Source: Idiomarina baltica OS145 (GTDB taxonomy: Bacteria > Pseudomonadota > Gammaproteobacteria > Enterobacterales > Alteromonadaceae). From it: DNA of 64,000 nucleotides. Location: assembly GCF_000152885.1 (NCBI RefSeq), contig NZ_CH672403.1, positions 3,354-67,353 on the forward strand. The letters are read 5' to 3'. The position numbers and the translations under genes were made by a program. Positions 8,289 to 15,922 of this stretch are shown one piece after another; positions within the stretch are counted from its first letter, which is position 1, and each line of letters starts with the position of its first letter. Below the pieces are notes generated by a model. That model was not told the DNA's origin. It saw nothing but the letters and a program-made list of their open reading frames with translations, and ran no database searches.

Positions 8289-9092
8289 TGAATCTAGGTT
8301 TAATAGATTGTATATGCCATTGGCTCTGCTTACGATTTCTGGCAATGTACGCAGTCCATTCGAGTTAAATGATTCAACCCTTATCAGAAAGTCATCTATA
8401 CTTAAATCATTTGGCCCGTAGTGAGGGCCAACCATAGACCAAATCTTTCGAATCACGCCCGGCCCCGTTATATTATTTAGCTGGAGCGGTCCAATACCTA
8501 TATCTTCTTGGGCTTGTTCAGTTAATGAGCCAAGCTTCGCTCTTTCATCCAGCTCTCGATAAGCTTCAACAATCTCCCCTTTTAAACTTTCAATTTGTCT
8601 TAACCCTTCCTGAGCCTGCTTTTTGAAATAAGAAATTCCGAGAAAGTCTAAATCAGGATTTTTTAATTGCTCCAGAAGAATTTTTTCAGCTTCTTGTATA
8701 CCTTCAAGGGCAATTTCACTTGGTAATTTACCTCCGCCGCCACCATAAAATAAACTCAAGAAATCAAGATTCGTTTTTCCTACGTTTTCATATCCCTTTC
8801 GAGCTTCGTTCAATTCAGTTAGGCGGTCATGTGGACTTTTTTTCGAGACCACAAACTGCTCAATTGTTGTAAAACTAGAATCAACAGGCACGTGCAAATG
8901 CCACGCCCCTAACCTTGCGTAAAGATCTAAAAATTGTTCTTTTCGATTAACAGAGATAGATATTTCATCTAAGTTTTCGTCTGAGAATACTGGCAATAAG
9001 TTTTCACGCTTAATATCTTCGGCTATTTTGCTCTCACCGCCCCGCACCATCGCGTTCAATATGTTGTGATCAAAATATACAAGGCTTTTCAT
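8289..9092 (-). pseudogene. N-terminal fragment of a PIN-like nuclease gene split by IS30
   Basis: ATG 9092 opens MKSLVYFDHNILNAM, the classic PIN first motif (hydrophobic strand then Asp), followed by an acidic position in VFSDENLDEIS. The frame reads through to GIYNLLNLDST, then enters the IS30 end, where it acquires an artificial tail and stops at 8262. Joined with 6989-7218 the original protein would be about 345 aa, with a long helical insert (coiled-coil-rich, about residues 150-200) in a PIN fold. The intact protein was probably a toxin or defence RNase; as it stands the last acidic residues are missing and it is likely inactive. Confidence 0.75.
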
Positions 9093-9193
9093 TCTCTTCA
9101 AACTTCTAGTTAATATGGCGAGCGCTTATTGCGGCAGCCAGCGGCGCACTGCGTGTGATTTGTTAAGCTGCGAACACCTCGGCAGCATGACGT

Positions 9194-9268
9194 TGGGGCG
9201 AGGGAGAGGACTCGAACCTCTCTACGTTTCTCCTGGCTGGGATTAAAAATGTCCCACCATGGCCTCGC
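9194..9268 (-). other. tRNA-like sequence with encoded CCA, lacking a normal D arm
   Basis: Read on the minus strand these 75 nt begin GCGAGGC and end CCCTCGC-C-CCA, so six of seven acceptor pairs form and the CCA is encoded. A perfect 5-bp T arm (AGAGG-TTCGAGT-CCTCT, canonical TTCGANT-type loop) is present. The middle forms one long hairpin (TGGTGGGA pairing with TCCCAGCCA) with a T-rich loop instead of separate D and anticodon arms. Likely a degenerate tRNA, a mobile-element tRNA-like relic, or an old attachment-site remnant; not a normal tRNA. Confidence 0.45.
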
Positions 9269-9545
9269 AGAAACACCACCCCTCAGCATACGCATGATTC
9301 TACGAATGAATTTTTCATAAGAACCCCCTTAACAAATTGAAGTGTCGCGAAGACCCAAACTTCCAATCCAAACGAGATACTCACAGTTAGTTCTATACCT
9401 CCCCTTTTTACCAAGCCTTTTATCTATTTCCTTAATTGCGACACAGCAGCTTCCGCTTACCAAGTTACTCTGGTAGTATTACTTAATCGCTAGCCTCTCA
9501 CACTTGGCAATCGGAGCCGCAATGTCATGCTAAGCGATACTCAGT

Positions 9546-9570
9546 AGCCACCTTCACAGGTGGCTTTTTT
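9546..9570 (+). terminator. Rho-independent terminator (orphan)
   Basis: AGCCACC-ttcaca-GGTGGCT followed by six T on the plus strand. No plus-strand gene lies upstream within 1 kb, so it may end a small RNA starting near 9485, where TAGTAT could serve as a -10. Confidence 0.7.
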
Positions 9571-9589
9571 GCTTTTAACGCTTGAGTGT

Positions 9590-9876
9590 CTATAGATGCT
9601 TCCTAATGAATGTTTTTAGGATCTCTAACTGCTCGTCAGTGACATCAAATTCCTGGTTCCCGACCTGACCAGATAAGTTACTAGCCTCTCCCAGTCTCTT
9701 TATAAAACCTTTCGAAACCACGTAGCTCATACTTTCTGTAATGTAAGGGTATCCGGAGCTGGTGGAGTTAACATCGCCTTCATGCGTTCCCGGGCCGGCA
9801 TCGAGGCTTTTCCCATCAGCCAGAAAGTAAAGGTGATGATGCTTTAAGAACTTCCATTCGGAACCAGGGCTATCGT
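9590..9876 (-). pseudogene. C-terminal fragment of an IS3-disrupted lipoprotein gene
   Basis: The frame continues the lipoprotein across the IS3 element: after removing the element and one CGT duplication, codons read ...NGAYDSPGSEWKFLKHHH... and run to TAG at 9590-9592 through DGKSLDAGPGTHEGDVN and EILKTFIRKHL. The restored protein is 170 aa. This part lacks a start and cannot be expressed alone. I do not recognise the family. Confidence 0.85.
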
Positions 9877-9892
9877 GGGTTCTACCCCGTTT

Positions 9893-10699
9893 CTACGGAC
9901 GGTTTAAAACGTTTGTAAACTTCCTGTCTTGATTCGCTACTCTACGTCGCATTCTTGGATTATGAAACCGCTCGATGTAAAAAAATATATCGGCACGAGC
10001 TTCGTCTCTGGTTCGGTATTTCCGGTGGTTCACGCGCTCGCGTTTGAGCATACCGAAAAAGCCTTCACAAGCCGCATTATCGGCACAATGTCCGACAGCA
10101 CTCATGCTCCCCAATAAGTCGTTGTTTTTTAAGTACCGTTGATAATCGCCGCTGGTAAATTGCGTTCCACGATCCGAATGCAGTATTGCCTGTGTCGCCT
10201 CAGGACGTTGCCAGACTGCCATCTCCACCGCTCGCAGAACCATTTTTCTATCCTGCCGGTGGTGCATTGACCAGCCGACAACGACATGGTTAAACAGATC
10301 CAGCACAACACACAGATAAAGTTTTCCTTCGTCCGTTTTCACTTCGGTTATGTCAGTTACCCACTTGGTATTCGGCTCAAGGGCTTTGAAGTCTCGTCCC
10401 AGGTGGTTTTTAATACCATCCGGGCGCTGAGATGGTGTTTTGCGACCACGCCCTTTTTTGCGCGGCCAACCTTGTAACCCATGCAATGCCATTAATCGCG
10501 CAACGCGATTAAGACTGACCGTTTCCTTTTCTTCTTTAAGATCTTCATGCATGCGCGGCGCACCAATAATACCGCCGCTATCTTCATGGATCTCTTTAAT
10601 ACGCGTCAGCAATCGTTCATTATCAACGGCACGACGCGACGGTTGGCGATTTACCCAGTCATAATAGCCGCTGGCTGAGACTTTCATACAACGGCACAT
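9893..10699 (-). CDS. IS3-family transposase OrfB (catalytic)
   Basis: The rve/DDE integrase core: WVTDITEV (first Asp), [12 protein letters not shown] (second Asp) and [14 protein letters not shown] (Glu), with an HTH-like N-terminus ([13 protein letters not shown], then [10 protein letters not shown]). The frame is open upstream of ATG 10699 ([15 protein letters not shown]...), so in the element it is made mainly as the OrfAB fusion by a -1 shift near the A-rich GCAAAAGAG at the end of orfA. It appears intact. Confidence 0.93.
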   Translation of the reverse strand: MCRCMKVSASGYYDWVNRQPSRRAVDNERLLTRIKEIHEDSGGIIGAPRMHEDLKEEKETVSLNRVARLMALHGLQGWPRKKGRGRKTPSQRPDGIKNHLGRDFKALEPNTKWVTDITEVKTDEGKLYLCVVLDLFNHVVVGWSMHHRQDRKMVLRAVEMAVWQRPEATQAILHSDRGTQFTSGDYQRYLKNNDLLGSMSAVGHCADNAACEGFFGMLKRERVNHRKYRTRDEARADIFFYIERFHNPRMRRRVANQDRKFTNVLNRP

Positions 10700-10746
10700 T
10701 AAGCGTATCGGAAACTGTTCGCGACAACGTTCGATCGCCTGATATC

Positions 10747-11040
10747 TCAGGACGACTCTTTTGCGAAGAACGTTGCCGCTTCGCGCAAAAAATCACGCTC
10801 CTTTTTTATCCGGGCCAACTCGCGCTTAAGCCGAGCAACCTCTTCGTCGCGTGGCGTGCCTGAGCCTTTGTGAGCACTACCAGGAGCCTCTTCTAACTCG
10901 CGTTTCCATCGGGACAGCATATTTGGGTTAACACCAATTTCCAGTGCAACCTGTCGACAACTGACTCCGGGCTGTCGAGTCTGCTCAACGGCTTCTCGTT
11001 TAAATTCAGTACTGTATTTTCTTCGTTTGGTCATGAACAC
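10747..11040 (-). CDS. IS3-family transposase OrfA
   Basis: A 97-aa protein with the HTH_Tnp_1 (IS911-type) domain: [34 protein letters not shown], followed by a leucine-zipper helix ([20 protein letters not shown]). It binds the IS ends and regulates transposition. It starts just inside the right end and overlaps the OrfB frame at the -1 frameshift signal. Confidence 0.92.
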   Translation of the reverse strand: MFMTKRRKYSTEFKREAVEQTRQPGVSCRQVALEIGVNPNMLSRWKRELEEAPGSAHKGSGTPRDEEVARLKRELARIKKERDFLREAATFFAKESS

Positions 11041-11098
11041 TCCTTATGGGCACATTATGCCTCTTTATGGATGTGTCCGTAAAATCTGGGTAGAACCC

Positions 11099-11327
11099 CG
11101 TAAGCTCCGTTACGTTGAAAATATACTAGGTAGCTAGTTTCGCCTTCAGATGTGCCTTTGCTAATATCCCATTTGAGTCCCGGCGCTATCTCAAACGAGC
11201 CGACACTGACCATTTTCACCTCAGAATAAGGGTCGTACTTTGATTCAATGGTAGGTTTGGTGGACGTTTGGGCGCAGCCTGTCAGAAAAAGTGTTAACGT
11301 GAAACCCAAAAGCGAAAGTAACTTCAT
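11099..11327 (-). pseudogene. N-terminal fragment of a lipoprotein gene split by IS3
   Basis: ATG 11327, preceded by GGAGGAG, encodes a lipoprotein signal peptide (MKLLSLLGFTLTLFLTGCAQ; the lipobox LTGC gives Cys18). The mature part reads to YFQRNGAYG and then into IS3 sequence, ending artificially at 11055. The rest of the gene lies at 9590-9876. A truncated lipoprotein may still be made. Function unknown. Confidence 0.85.
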
Positions 11328-11564
11328 AGCTCCTCCATTAGCTTAGCGATTGTGTAAAGCGTTATAAAAATCAATATAGCTGATAACCAAGCCTAACGCA
11401 TCCTCAAACTCTTACCTGCTTTGAACTAAACTAACAGTTGCCCTTCGGGTTTACTGGACCAAAGCACCTAATTTCACTTACGAGAACCACACCACGAAAC
11501 AAGCATAAGCCTATAATAGCCAAAAGCAGCATTATTATGTTGCCTTGACACTTCAATAGTCACA

Positions 11565-12350
11565 TTAACCGGTGATTTTTTCTTTCTGTTTTAGCGAAAA
11601 TTCTTTCATCGCATCCAGCCCTGGAACCTTATCAAATACACTAATTCCGTTGTTTTCAAAGTATTCTATGTAAGGATCGGGTTTGAGGATGACTTCATCA
11701 CCATTATGCACAATTGTAATAAGAGAGGCGGAAGCTAACTCTTTTAATACCTTCATTCCAACCCGCCATTCCTCGTCGTTGACCCCAAAAGGTTCATCGC
11801 TGCCCTTATTGAGCATTTGCAGAGTAGCATTTACCTCAGTGTTATCTCCGACAGAACGAATTGCTTGGTTAGCAAGCTCACTACAGACAAATGTGTAGCG
11901 AGCCCAAATGTCATCAAATAGGTCTGGATTGATTTTTACTATCCAAAACTTTTCCATTTTGGCCACATTCACTAGAAGTCCGTTTTGATACATATCCCTT
12001 GCAAAATCATGCGTATCCGCAAAACCGAAATAATTAAGTCGCCCCGAAGGGATAAATTCGAATAGTTTGTCTATATCAGCTTTTCCAAGCTCGTTAATGA
12101 GCGCTTTTTGTTGGTTGATTTTCTGTTTTTGCTTTTGCTTTTTTGCTCGTTTATTACGCCAAAGTTCAGGAATAGGAGCTAGCCATGATTGATAAGTGGA
12201 GGCCGCCAAGAATCCCAAGCCGACAGATAAAGAGAACAGAGCAAACCCATCAAATGGTAGAAAAAGCCACGCAGTTCCGATAACAATGAAAAGAACACCG
12301 ATTGCTGCAGGGTTTAAAGTGATTTGTTTAATAAGGCTTAGGAAATTCAT
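11565..12350 (-). CDS. Membrane protein resembling superinfection-exclusion SieB types
   Basis: A 261-aa protein with two N-terminal membrane helices (about residues 15-32 and 34-52), a very basic Lys/Gln-rich helix (about 64-85), and a cytosolic domain of about 170 aa with no enzyme motif. The layout (short N-terminus at an NPA motif, hairpin of two helices, then a cytoplasmic domain) resembles phage SieB-type exclusion proteins and other island membrane proteins. The SieB comparison is a guess from architecture. Confidence 0.7.
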   Translation of the reverse strand: MNFLSLIKQITLNPAAIGVLFIVIGTAWLFLPFDGFALFSLSVGLGFLAASTYQSWLAPIPELWRNKRAKKQKQKQKINQQKALINELGKADIDKLFEFIPSGRLNYFGFADTHDFARDMYQNGLLVNVAKMEKFWIVKINPDLFDDIWARYTFVCSELANQAIRSVGDNTEVNATLQMLNKGSDEPFGVNDEEWRVGMKVLKELASASLITIVHNGDEVILKPDPYIEYFENNGISVFDKVPGLDAMKEFSLKQKEKITG

Positions 12351-12541
12351 GGCGTAAAGTTTCTTGCTTACAAAGTGAGCACTTTAAGAGAAAAAACAAA
12401 CAAGCACAAACAGATGGCGCACACCAGACCATATGTACGGAACTTTGTCTTATAAGTAAGACCCTATTTCTGCCGCATAGTCGCTGTAAATCCAACAGAA
12501 AATGCTATTCTAAGTACTTGGTAACCTGGTTGGAGTATTTG

Positions 12542-12649
12542 ATGGGCTACGAGTCATTATTAATTTGGGTGGCGGTGATGCCGGTCGTTATGCTGGGTGT
12601 TCACTTGCTTATCACGTTTGTTCAAAGCAAGAAAAAAGGCACTGACTGA
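12542..12649 (+). CDS. 35-aa single-span membrane peptide
   Basis: ATG 12542, with GGAG about eight bases upstream, encodes MGYESLLIWVAVMPVVMLGV followed by HLLITFVQSKKKGTD. One hydrophobic helix of about 22 residues with a short basic C-terminal tail resembles small toxic or regulatory membrane peptides. It ends 22 bp before the antitoxin-like start at 12672, on the same strand, so the two are probably co-transcribed. The good ribosome site supports it as a real gene; toxicity is only inference. Confidence 0.6.
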   Translation: MGYESLLIWVAVMPVVMLGVHLLITFVQSKKKGTD

Positions 12650-12671
12650 GCTTTCGCTCTTAGGTACTCAG

Positions 12672-13124
12672 ATGCACCACGAATACTACATCCCAAAACC
12701 TGCACAACAGCCTTTAAAACTAACGTTAAAGGAAAGGCTTGGGTTGCCTGAAGACTACCCTGCGATGGGCGATGCCATAGAACAAGGTTTCAAGTTTGAC
12801 GTCGTCGCTTCTCTTGCGCACGAAACGGAGCTGTCAGAACCTGAGATATTGAATACGCTTAACCTTCCTGACCGGAATAAAGTACAGAGACGAAAGCACA
12901 GACGCTTTACCAGGGTAGAAAGCAATCGTGTTTATGCGTTAGTTGAAGCCATAGAGGCCTCTGAGGCACTTTTTGAGGGCGAGACATGCGCCGCTATTAA
13001 TTGGCTCAAAAAGCCTTGTGGTGGTCTCAGTAGGCGCGCACCTATAGAGAACCTGAACTCATTCATAGAGCTTCAGCAGGTACTCGACCTAATTTATCGC
13101 CTGGAGCGCGGCGTTTTCAACTAG
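12672..13124 (+). CDS. Xre/MbcA/ParS-type (DUF2384) antitoxin-like protein, orphan
   Basis: A 150-aa protein (MHHEYYIPKPAQQ...). A helical N-terminus (LKERLGLPEDYPAMGDAI) is followed by the antitoxin C-terminal domain: KHRRFTRVESNRVYALVEAI, ALFEGETCAAINWLKKPCGGL and the closing IYRLERGVFN, which matches the conserved ending of ParS/MbcA antitoxins. These proteins normally neutralise a RES-domain toxin encoded next door; no RES gene is present. A frame extension to GTG 12597 exists, but it overlaps the membrane-peptide gene and lacks a ribosome site. Confidence 0.82.
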   Translation: MHHEYYIPKPAQQPLKLTLKERLGLPEDYPAMGDAIEQGFKFDVVASLAHETELSEPEILNTLNLPDRNKVQRRKHRRFTRVESNRVYALVEAIEASEALFEGETCAAINWLKKPCGGLSRRAPIENLNSFIELQQVLDLIYRLERGVFN

Positions 13125-13197
13125 CGACAAGCGTTAAGGTTGCGGACTAACATCATGCCAGCCCGCAATAATGTTTAAGCGGAACAATTAAGACTGA

Positions 13198-13344
13198 CTA
13201 TTCCTCTTCCTCGGCTTCCCAGCCTCCACCGTACTCGTCGTGATTTGGGTTCAACTGGTTAGCATGGTTGTCCAAACTATCCCAGTAGGCGTCATTGTTT
13301 GGGTTCATTGAATCTGAACGGTCATCATTTGATGTTCTGGCCAT
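13198..13344 (-). CDS. 48-aa acidic Asn/Asp-rich protein with an internal repeat
   Basis: ATG 13344, after GAGGAC, encodes MARTSNDDRSDSMNPNNDAY, then WDSLDNHANQLNPNHDEYGG and an acidic GWEAEEEE end. Two related units (RSDSMNPNNDAY and HANQLNPNHDEY) are visible. Small proteins with Asn-Pro-Asn repeats occur widely in bacteria without a known role. The start signal and the repeat make it credible. Confidence 0.6.
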   Translation of the reverse strand: MARTSNDDRSDSMNPNNDAYWDSLDNHANQLNPNHDEYGGGWEAEEEE

Positions 13345-13459
13345 TTTTTTGTCCTCTAAGTCTTAAGTTAGTTAATTTGCTGAAACAGCAAAGAGGATGT
13401 TTTCATGGCAACTCGTCGATGAGGAGGACATCTGAATGGAATTTTAAAATTTCGCTGAA

Positions 13460-14476
13460 TCAGTCAGTGAATTGCTCATAAATTCTGGGGTAAACGGCAA
13501 ACACTTTTTCAATATCCGTGGGCGTGCCATTGTCATTGAGCATCGCCACTTGCTTTTTCGTCATCACTTCACAGAATATAGCAACCAACTCAACCGGCTG
13601 CATGGGGGCTTGTCTTAATTCGGTATCCAGGACGCGGAAATTATTCGCATAGTTTTTTCTGTTTAACCGAGTCTTACCAGCGCGAATTCTTTTTACTGAT
13701 TTTTCGACAGCAGCTTTCGGGTCATCACCTTCTTTCGAATAAAAAGTGCATTTCGCTTCCGTTATTTTTTCATAAAACGAACCCCAACTGCCTTTAGTGC
13801 CAACGCATTTTTGTTTTATCGCTGCTACATATCGCTCATTACTCAATATCAATTTATTGTTTTCGGCAACAGGCAAAAACATTTTCATCATGGCTGGCTC
13901 TGGAAAGCGTTTATCAAAACCCTCCGTGGTCACACGAAGAAACTTTTCAAAAAAGGCGAGCCACAAAAGTATTTTTCTGGTTTCGAATTCAGCACTGCTT
14001 CCCCAATCGCCACCAATCCATTTTTCGATATGAGGCAAAACGCTACTCGAATCTTTTTGTTGCAGATAAACCGCAACCGCCTTTTTCTCATCGGCTAAAA
14101 AGTCATTAAGTTTCTCAAATTGCAGCGCTGGCTGTTTCGATAAAAATATATTCAGAACAATTTCTAAAAGCCACCAGGCACCTGAAGTTTCCTTTTTATC
14201 AGGCGTTTCAGAATCAATCCACGTACTTTCAAGTTCCGGCGCATACTTCAAACTCAACGTTTTAAATTTTTCAGGCGTTACCGATTCTCGATTCGAGCTA
14301 AGCAATTTAAATAATTGCAGATCAGAAGTAATTGCCGCAGCATTACTTTCGTTTTGCGTTCGCAGAAACTGCATCACCAAATCGCTGAAACTTTCAAACC
14401 AACCTGATTCAAACAGAAGTTCACCTGCCATACCCGCCAGTAAGACACCTCTATTGGCAACTGAGTTAATATCCAT
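13460..14476 (-). CDS. 338-aa protein of unknown function, divergent from the WYL regulator
   Basis: A soluble, mostly helical protein starting MDINSVANRGVLLAG with a strong AGGAGGG ribosome site. There is no signal peptide or membrane span. The C-terminal third is basic (SVKRIRAGKTRLNRKNYANN), suggesting nucleic-acid or ribosome contact. It is separated from the WYL regulator of the type I operon by 534 bp rich in long inverted repeats, so it may be controlled by the same regulator. I do not recognise the family. Confidence 0.75.
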   Translation of the reverse strand: MDINSVANRGVLLAGMAGELLFESGWFESFSDLVMQFLRTQNESNAAAITSDLQLFKLLSSNRESVTPEKFKTLSLKYAPELESTWIDSETPDKKETSGAWWLLEIVLNIFLSKQPALQFEKLNDFLADEKKAVAVYLQQKDSSSVLPHIEKWIGGDWGSSAEFETRKILLWLAFFEKFLRVTTEGFDKRFPEPAMMKMFLPVAENNKLILSNERYVAAIKQKCVGTKGSWGSFYEKITEAKCTFYSKEGDDPKAAVEKSVKRIRAGKTRLNRKNYANNFRVLDTELRQAPMQPVELVAIFCEVMTKKQVAMLNDNGTPTDIEKVFAVYPRIYEQFTD

Positions 14477-14546
14477 TTCAACCCTCCTTCGTCACAATCA
14501 CCCTTGCCTAAGCGCGGCAAAGCAATGCTCACGTTAACGGTATTCT

Positions 14547-14646
14547 GTACTAAATACCATCTGGTGTACGGCACATTGTGATGGTTCGCAAAACACCTCC
14601 GACTTATATGGCCAGCGCAACTTGGCGTACACCAGACTATTAGTAC
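14547..14646. repeat. Inverted repeat A in the WYL intergenic region
   Basis: Left arm 14547-14570 and right arm 14626-14646 are inverted copies with two or three mismatches and one small indel, separated by 55 bp. The inner halves CTGGTGTACG and CGTACACCAG are perfectly complementary. The left arm resembles the start of repeat B (TAAATACYATCTGKTGTACG shared). It could act as an operator pair, or fold as a long hairpin in RNA or single-stranded DNA. Confidence 0.75.
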
Positions 14647-14748
14647 TGCACTTGTTCTCGGTTGTTTGCGTGTTTGCGACTCCCAAAGCGGCACGAGCCT
14701 GTCATTGCAAGTCGGTATCAATGACTATGTTTAGTAATAAATACTATC

Positions 14749-14823
14749 TGTTGTACGGAACCTAGTATGTGGTGGCAAAAAACCTGGTTACCGTAATTTG
14801 CCAATGCAACCATCTGTACAACA
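14749..14823. repeat. Inverted repeat B in the WYL intergenic region
   Basis: TGTTGTAC at 14749-14756 and GTACAACA at 14816-14823, with an inner GGCAAA/TTTGCC pair between. Relative to repeat A the core is changed from TGGTGTAC to TGTTGTAC and the partner changes from GTACACCA to GTACAACA, a compensatory substitution that keeps pairing. Confidence 0.65.
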
Positions 14824-14907
14824 AAGTGGTGACTGTTCCTGTTTTTGGACACGTTGATGCCAGAGGAGGTGTTCGAAATCCAGCTTCTGTCACCACTCTG
14901 TTGTACA
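14815..14907. repeat. Inverted repeat C, overlapping repeat B
   Basis: TGTACAACAAAGTGGTGACT begins at 14815 and its inverted partner CTGTCACCACTCTGTTGTAC begins at 14887; 19 of 21 bases pair over 14815-14835 and 14887-14907. The first nine bases of its left arm are also the right arm of repeat B, so the two hairpins are mutually exclusive. Confidence 0.78.
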
Positions 14908-15010
14908 AATCCCTGCACTGATACATTTTTAGACTCTACCGCCAACCACTTTACATGCACACCAAAATGAACCACACTAAGCCGAAAATAACGATAAAAA
15001 GTGGCCATGG

Positions 15011-15895
15011 ATGATGCTGGAAAAACTCGCCTTCTCGCAAAAACAGCGCTTAGCGTACATTGATTTTTGTTTGCTTTTTAAAGGCTCGATTTACCGCCAG
15101 GACTTAATTAAACGATTCGAAGTTGGGTTATCGGCGGGCTCCCGTGACTTTAATCTCTACAAAGAATTAGCACCGCAAAATCTTGAATACGACGTTAAGC
15201 AAAAACGTTATTTCCAGACCAGTGAATTCAAACCGCTTTTCGACCATGACGCCAAACGCAGTTTAATTAAATTAGCGAATGATATTTCCGATGGTTTTGA
15301 CGCCATTGGCGATTTACATTTCCCCGTTGAAGCACCTTCTAGTTTGAACGTTCCGGACATTTCCGTTGTTGCTAAAACAGTGCAAGCCATACTTAATGAA
15401 CGCGCACTCGAAATTAATTACACATCGCTTAGCAGTGGCTCCGGCAAACGAGAAATAGTACCGCACTCAATTGTTGATAACGGCATGCGCTGGCATGTTC
15501 GCGCGTTTGATCGAAAAACCGAAAGTTTTCGCGATTTCGTGTTAACCCGAATCAGTAATGTAAAGCTCATTGGTAATTACGAATTTGGTGAAGACAGCAA
15601 TTCCGATACCGAATGGCAACGGATGATTTCTTTACAATTGGTTCCTCACCCCAACAACGTTAAATTTCCCAAAGCTATTGAGATGGACTACGACATGAAA
15701 AACGGTTTACTGACCATTGATGTTCGCGCTGCCATGGCCGGTTATTTATTGCGCCGTTGGAATGTCGATTGCACCGAAGAGGCCACATTAAATGGTCCCG
15801 AATATCAATTGTGGTTGCGTAACCGCACAAGTTTAATGAACACCAGTAATTTAGCGATAGCGCCGGGCTATGAAAACAATTCGCCCGCCCGCTAA
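15011..15895 (+). CDS. WYL-domain transcriptional regulator (BrxR/CapW-like)
   Basis: A 294-aa protein: N-terminal winged helix (about residues 1-60; SQKQRLAYIDFCLLFKGSI, YRQDLIKRFEVG), a linker, and a WYL domain (about 120-195; EINYTSLSSGSGKREIVPHS, then RWHVRAFDR) plus a C-terminal extension (about 215-285). The length and order match defence-associated repressors of the BrxR/CapW type, which bind inverted repeats upstream of defence operons. It is the first gene of a type I restriction operon (hsdM follows after 27 bp), and its upstream region is full of inverted repeats, consistent with autoregulation. Direct operator binding is inferred. Confidence 0.85.
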   Translation: MMLEKLAFSQKQRLAYIDFCLLFKGSIYRQDLIKRFEVGLSAGSRDFNLYKELAPQNLEYDVKQKRYFQTSEFKPLFDHDAKRSLIKLANDISDGFDAIGDLHFPVEAPSSLNVPDISVVAKTVQAILNERALEINYTSLSSGSGKREIVPHSIVDNGMRWHVRAFDRKTESFRDFVLTRISNVKLIGNYEFGEDSNSDTEWQRMISLQLVPHPNNVKFPKAIEMDYDMKNGLLTIDVRAAMAGYLLRRWNVDCTEEATLNGPEYQLWLRNRTSLMNTSNLAIAPGYENNSPAR

Positions 15896-15922
15896 AATTC
15901 ATTTAAAAGGACGCCGTAAAAC

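Larger units (their letters stand above)
9093..9589. other. Non-coding stretch between the two IS-disrupted genes
   Basis: About 500 bp with no convincing gene. It holds a tRNA-like fold on the minus strand (9194-9268) and a rho-independent terminator on the plus strand (9546-9570) with no plus-strand gene before it. Between them (9300-9480) the sequence is AT-rich with short ORFs only. The 61-aa minus ORF at 9110-9295 has an implausible composition and overlaps the tRNA-like element. Confidence 0.5.
9877..11098 (-). mobile_element. IS3-family insertion sequence with 3-bp target duplication
   Basis: 1222 bp with inverted termini (left GGGTTCTACCCCGTTTCTAC; right complement GGGTTCTACCCAGATTTTAC), followed in both by GGAC. 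Flanking CGT at 9874-9876 and 11099-11101 is the 3-bp target duplication. It encodes overlapping orfA/orfB in the IS3 arrangement. Excision with one CGT copy perfectly restores a lipoprotein frame, confirming the boundaries. Confidence 0.93.

Noticed and set aside
9100-9170. Possible integron attC site (GTTAAGC core at about 9159)
   Set aside because: Only one core-like 7-mer; no matching inverted inner sites and no cassette array or IntI gene.
9110-9295. 61-aa minus-strand ORF
   Set aside because: It overlaps the tRNA-like element, is rich in Arg/Cys, and has no upstream signal.
11055-11327. 90-aa ORF as a complete lipoprotein
   Set aside because: Its last 14 residues are IS3 terminal sequence; the true continuation lies beyond the IS.
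14374-15008. Two minus-strand ORFs (14374-14721 and 14718-15008) covering the repeat region
   Set aside because: They overlap the start of the 338-aa gene and the inverted repeats, have odd composition (His/Gln/Val-rich) and no clear ribosome sites; probably open by chance.
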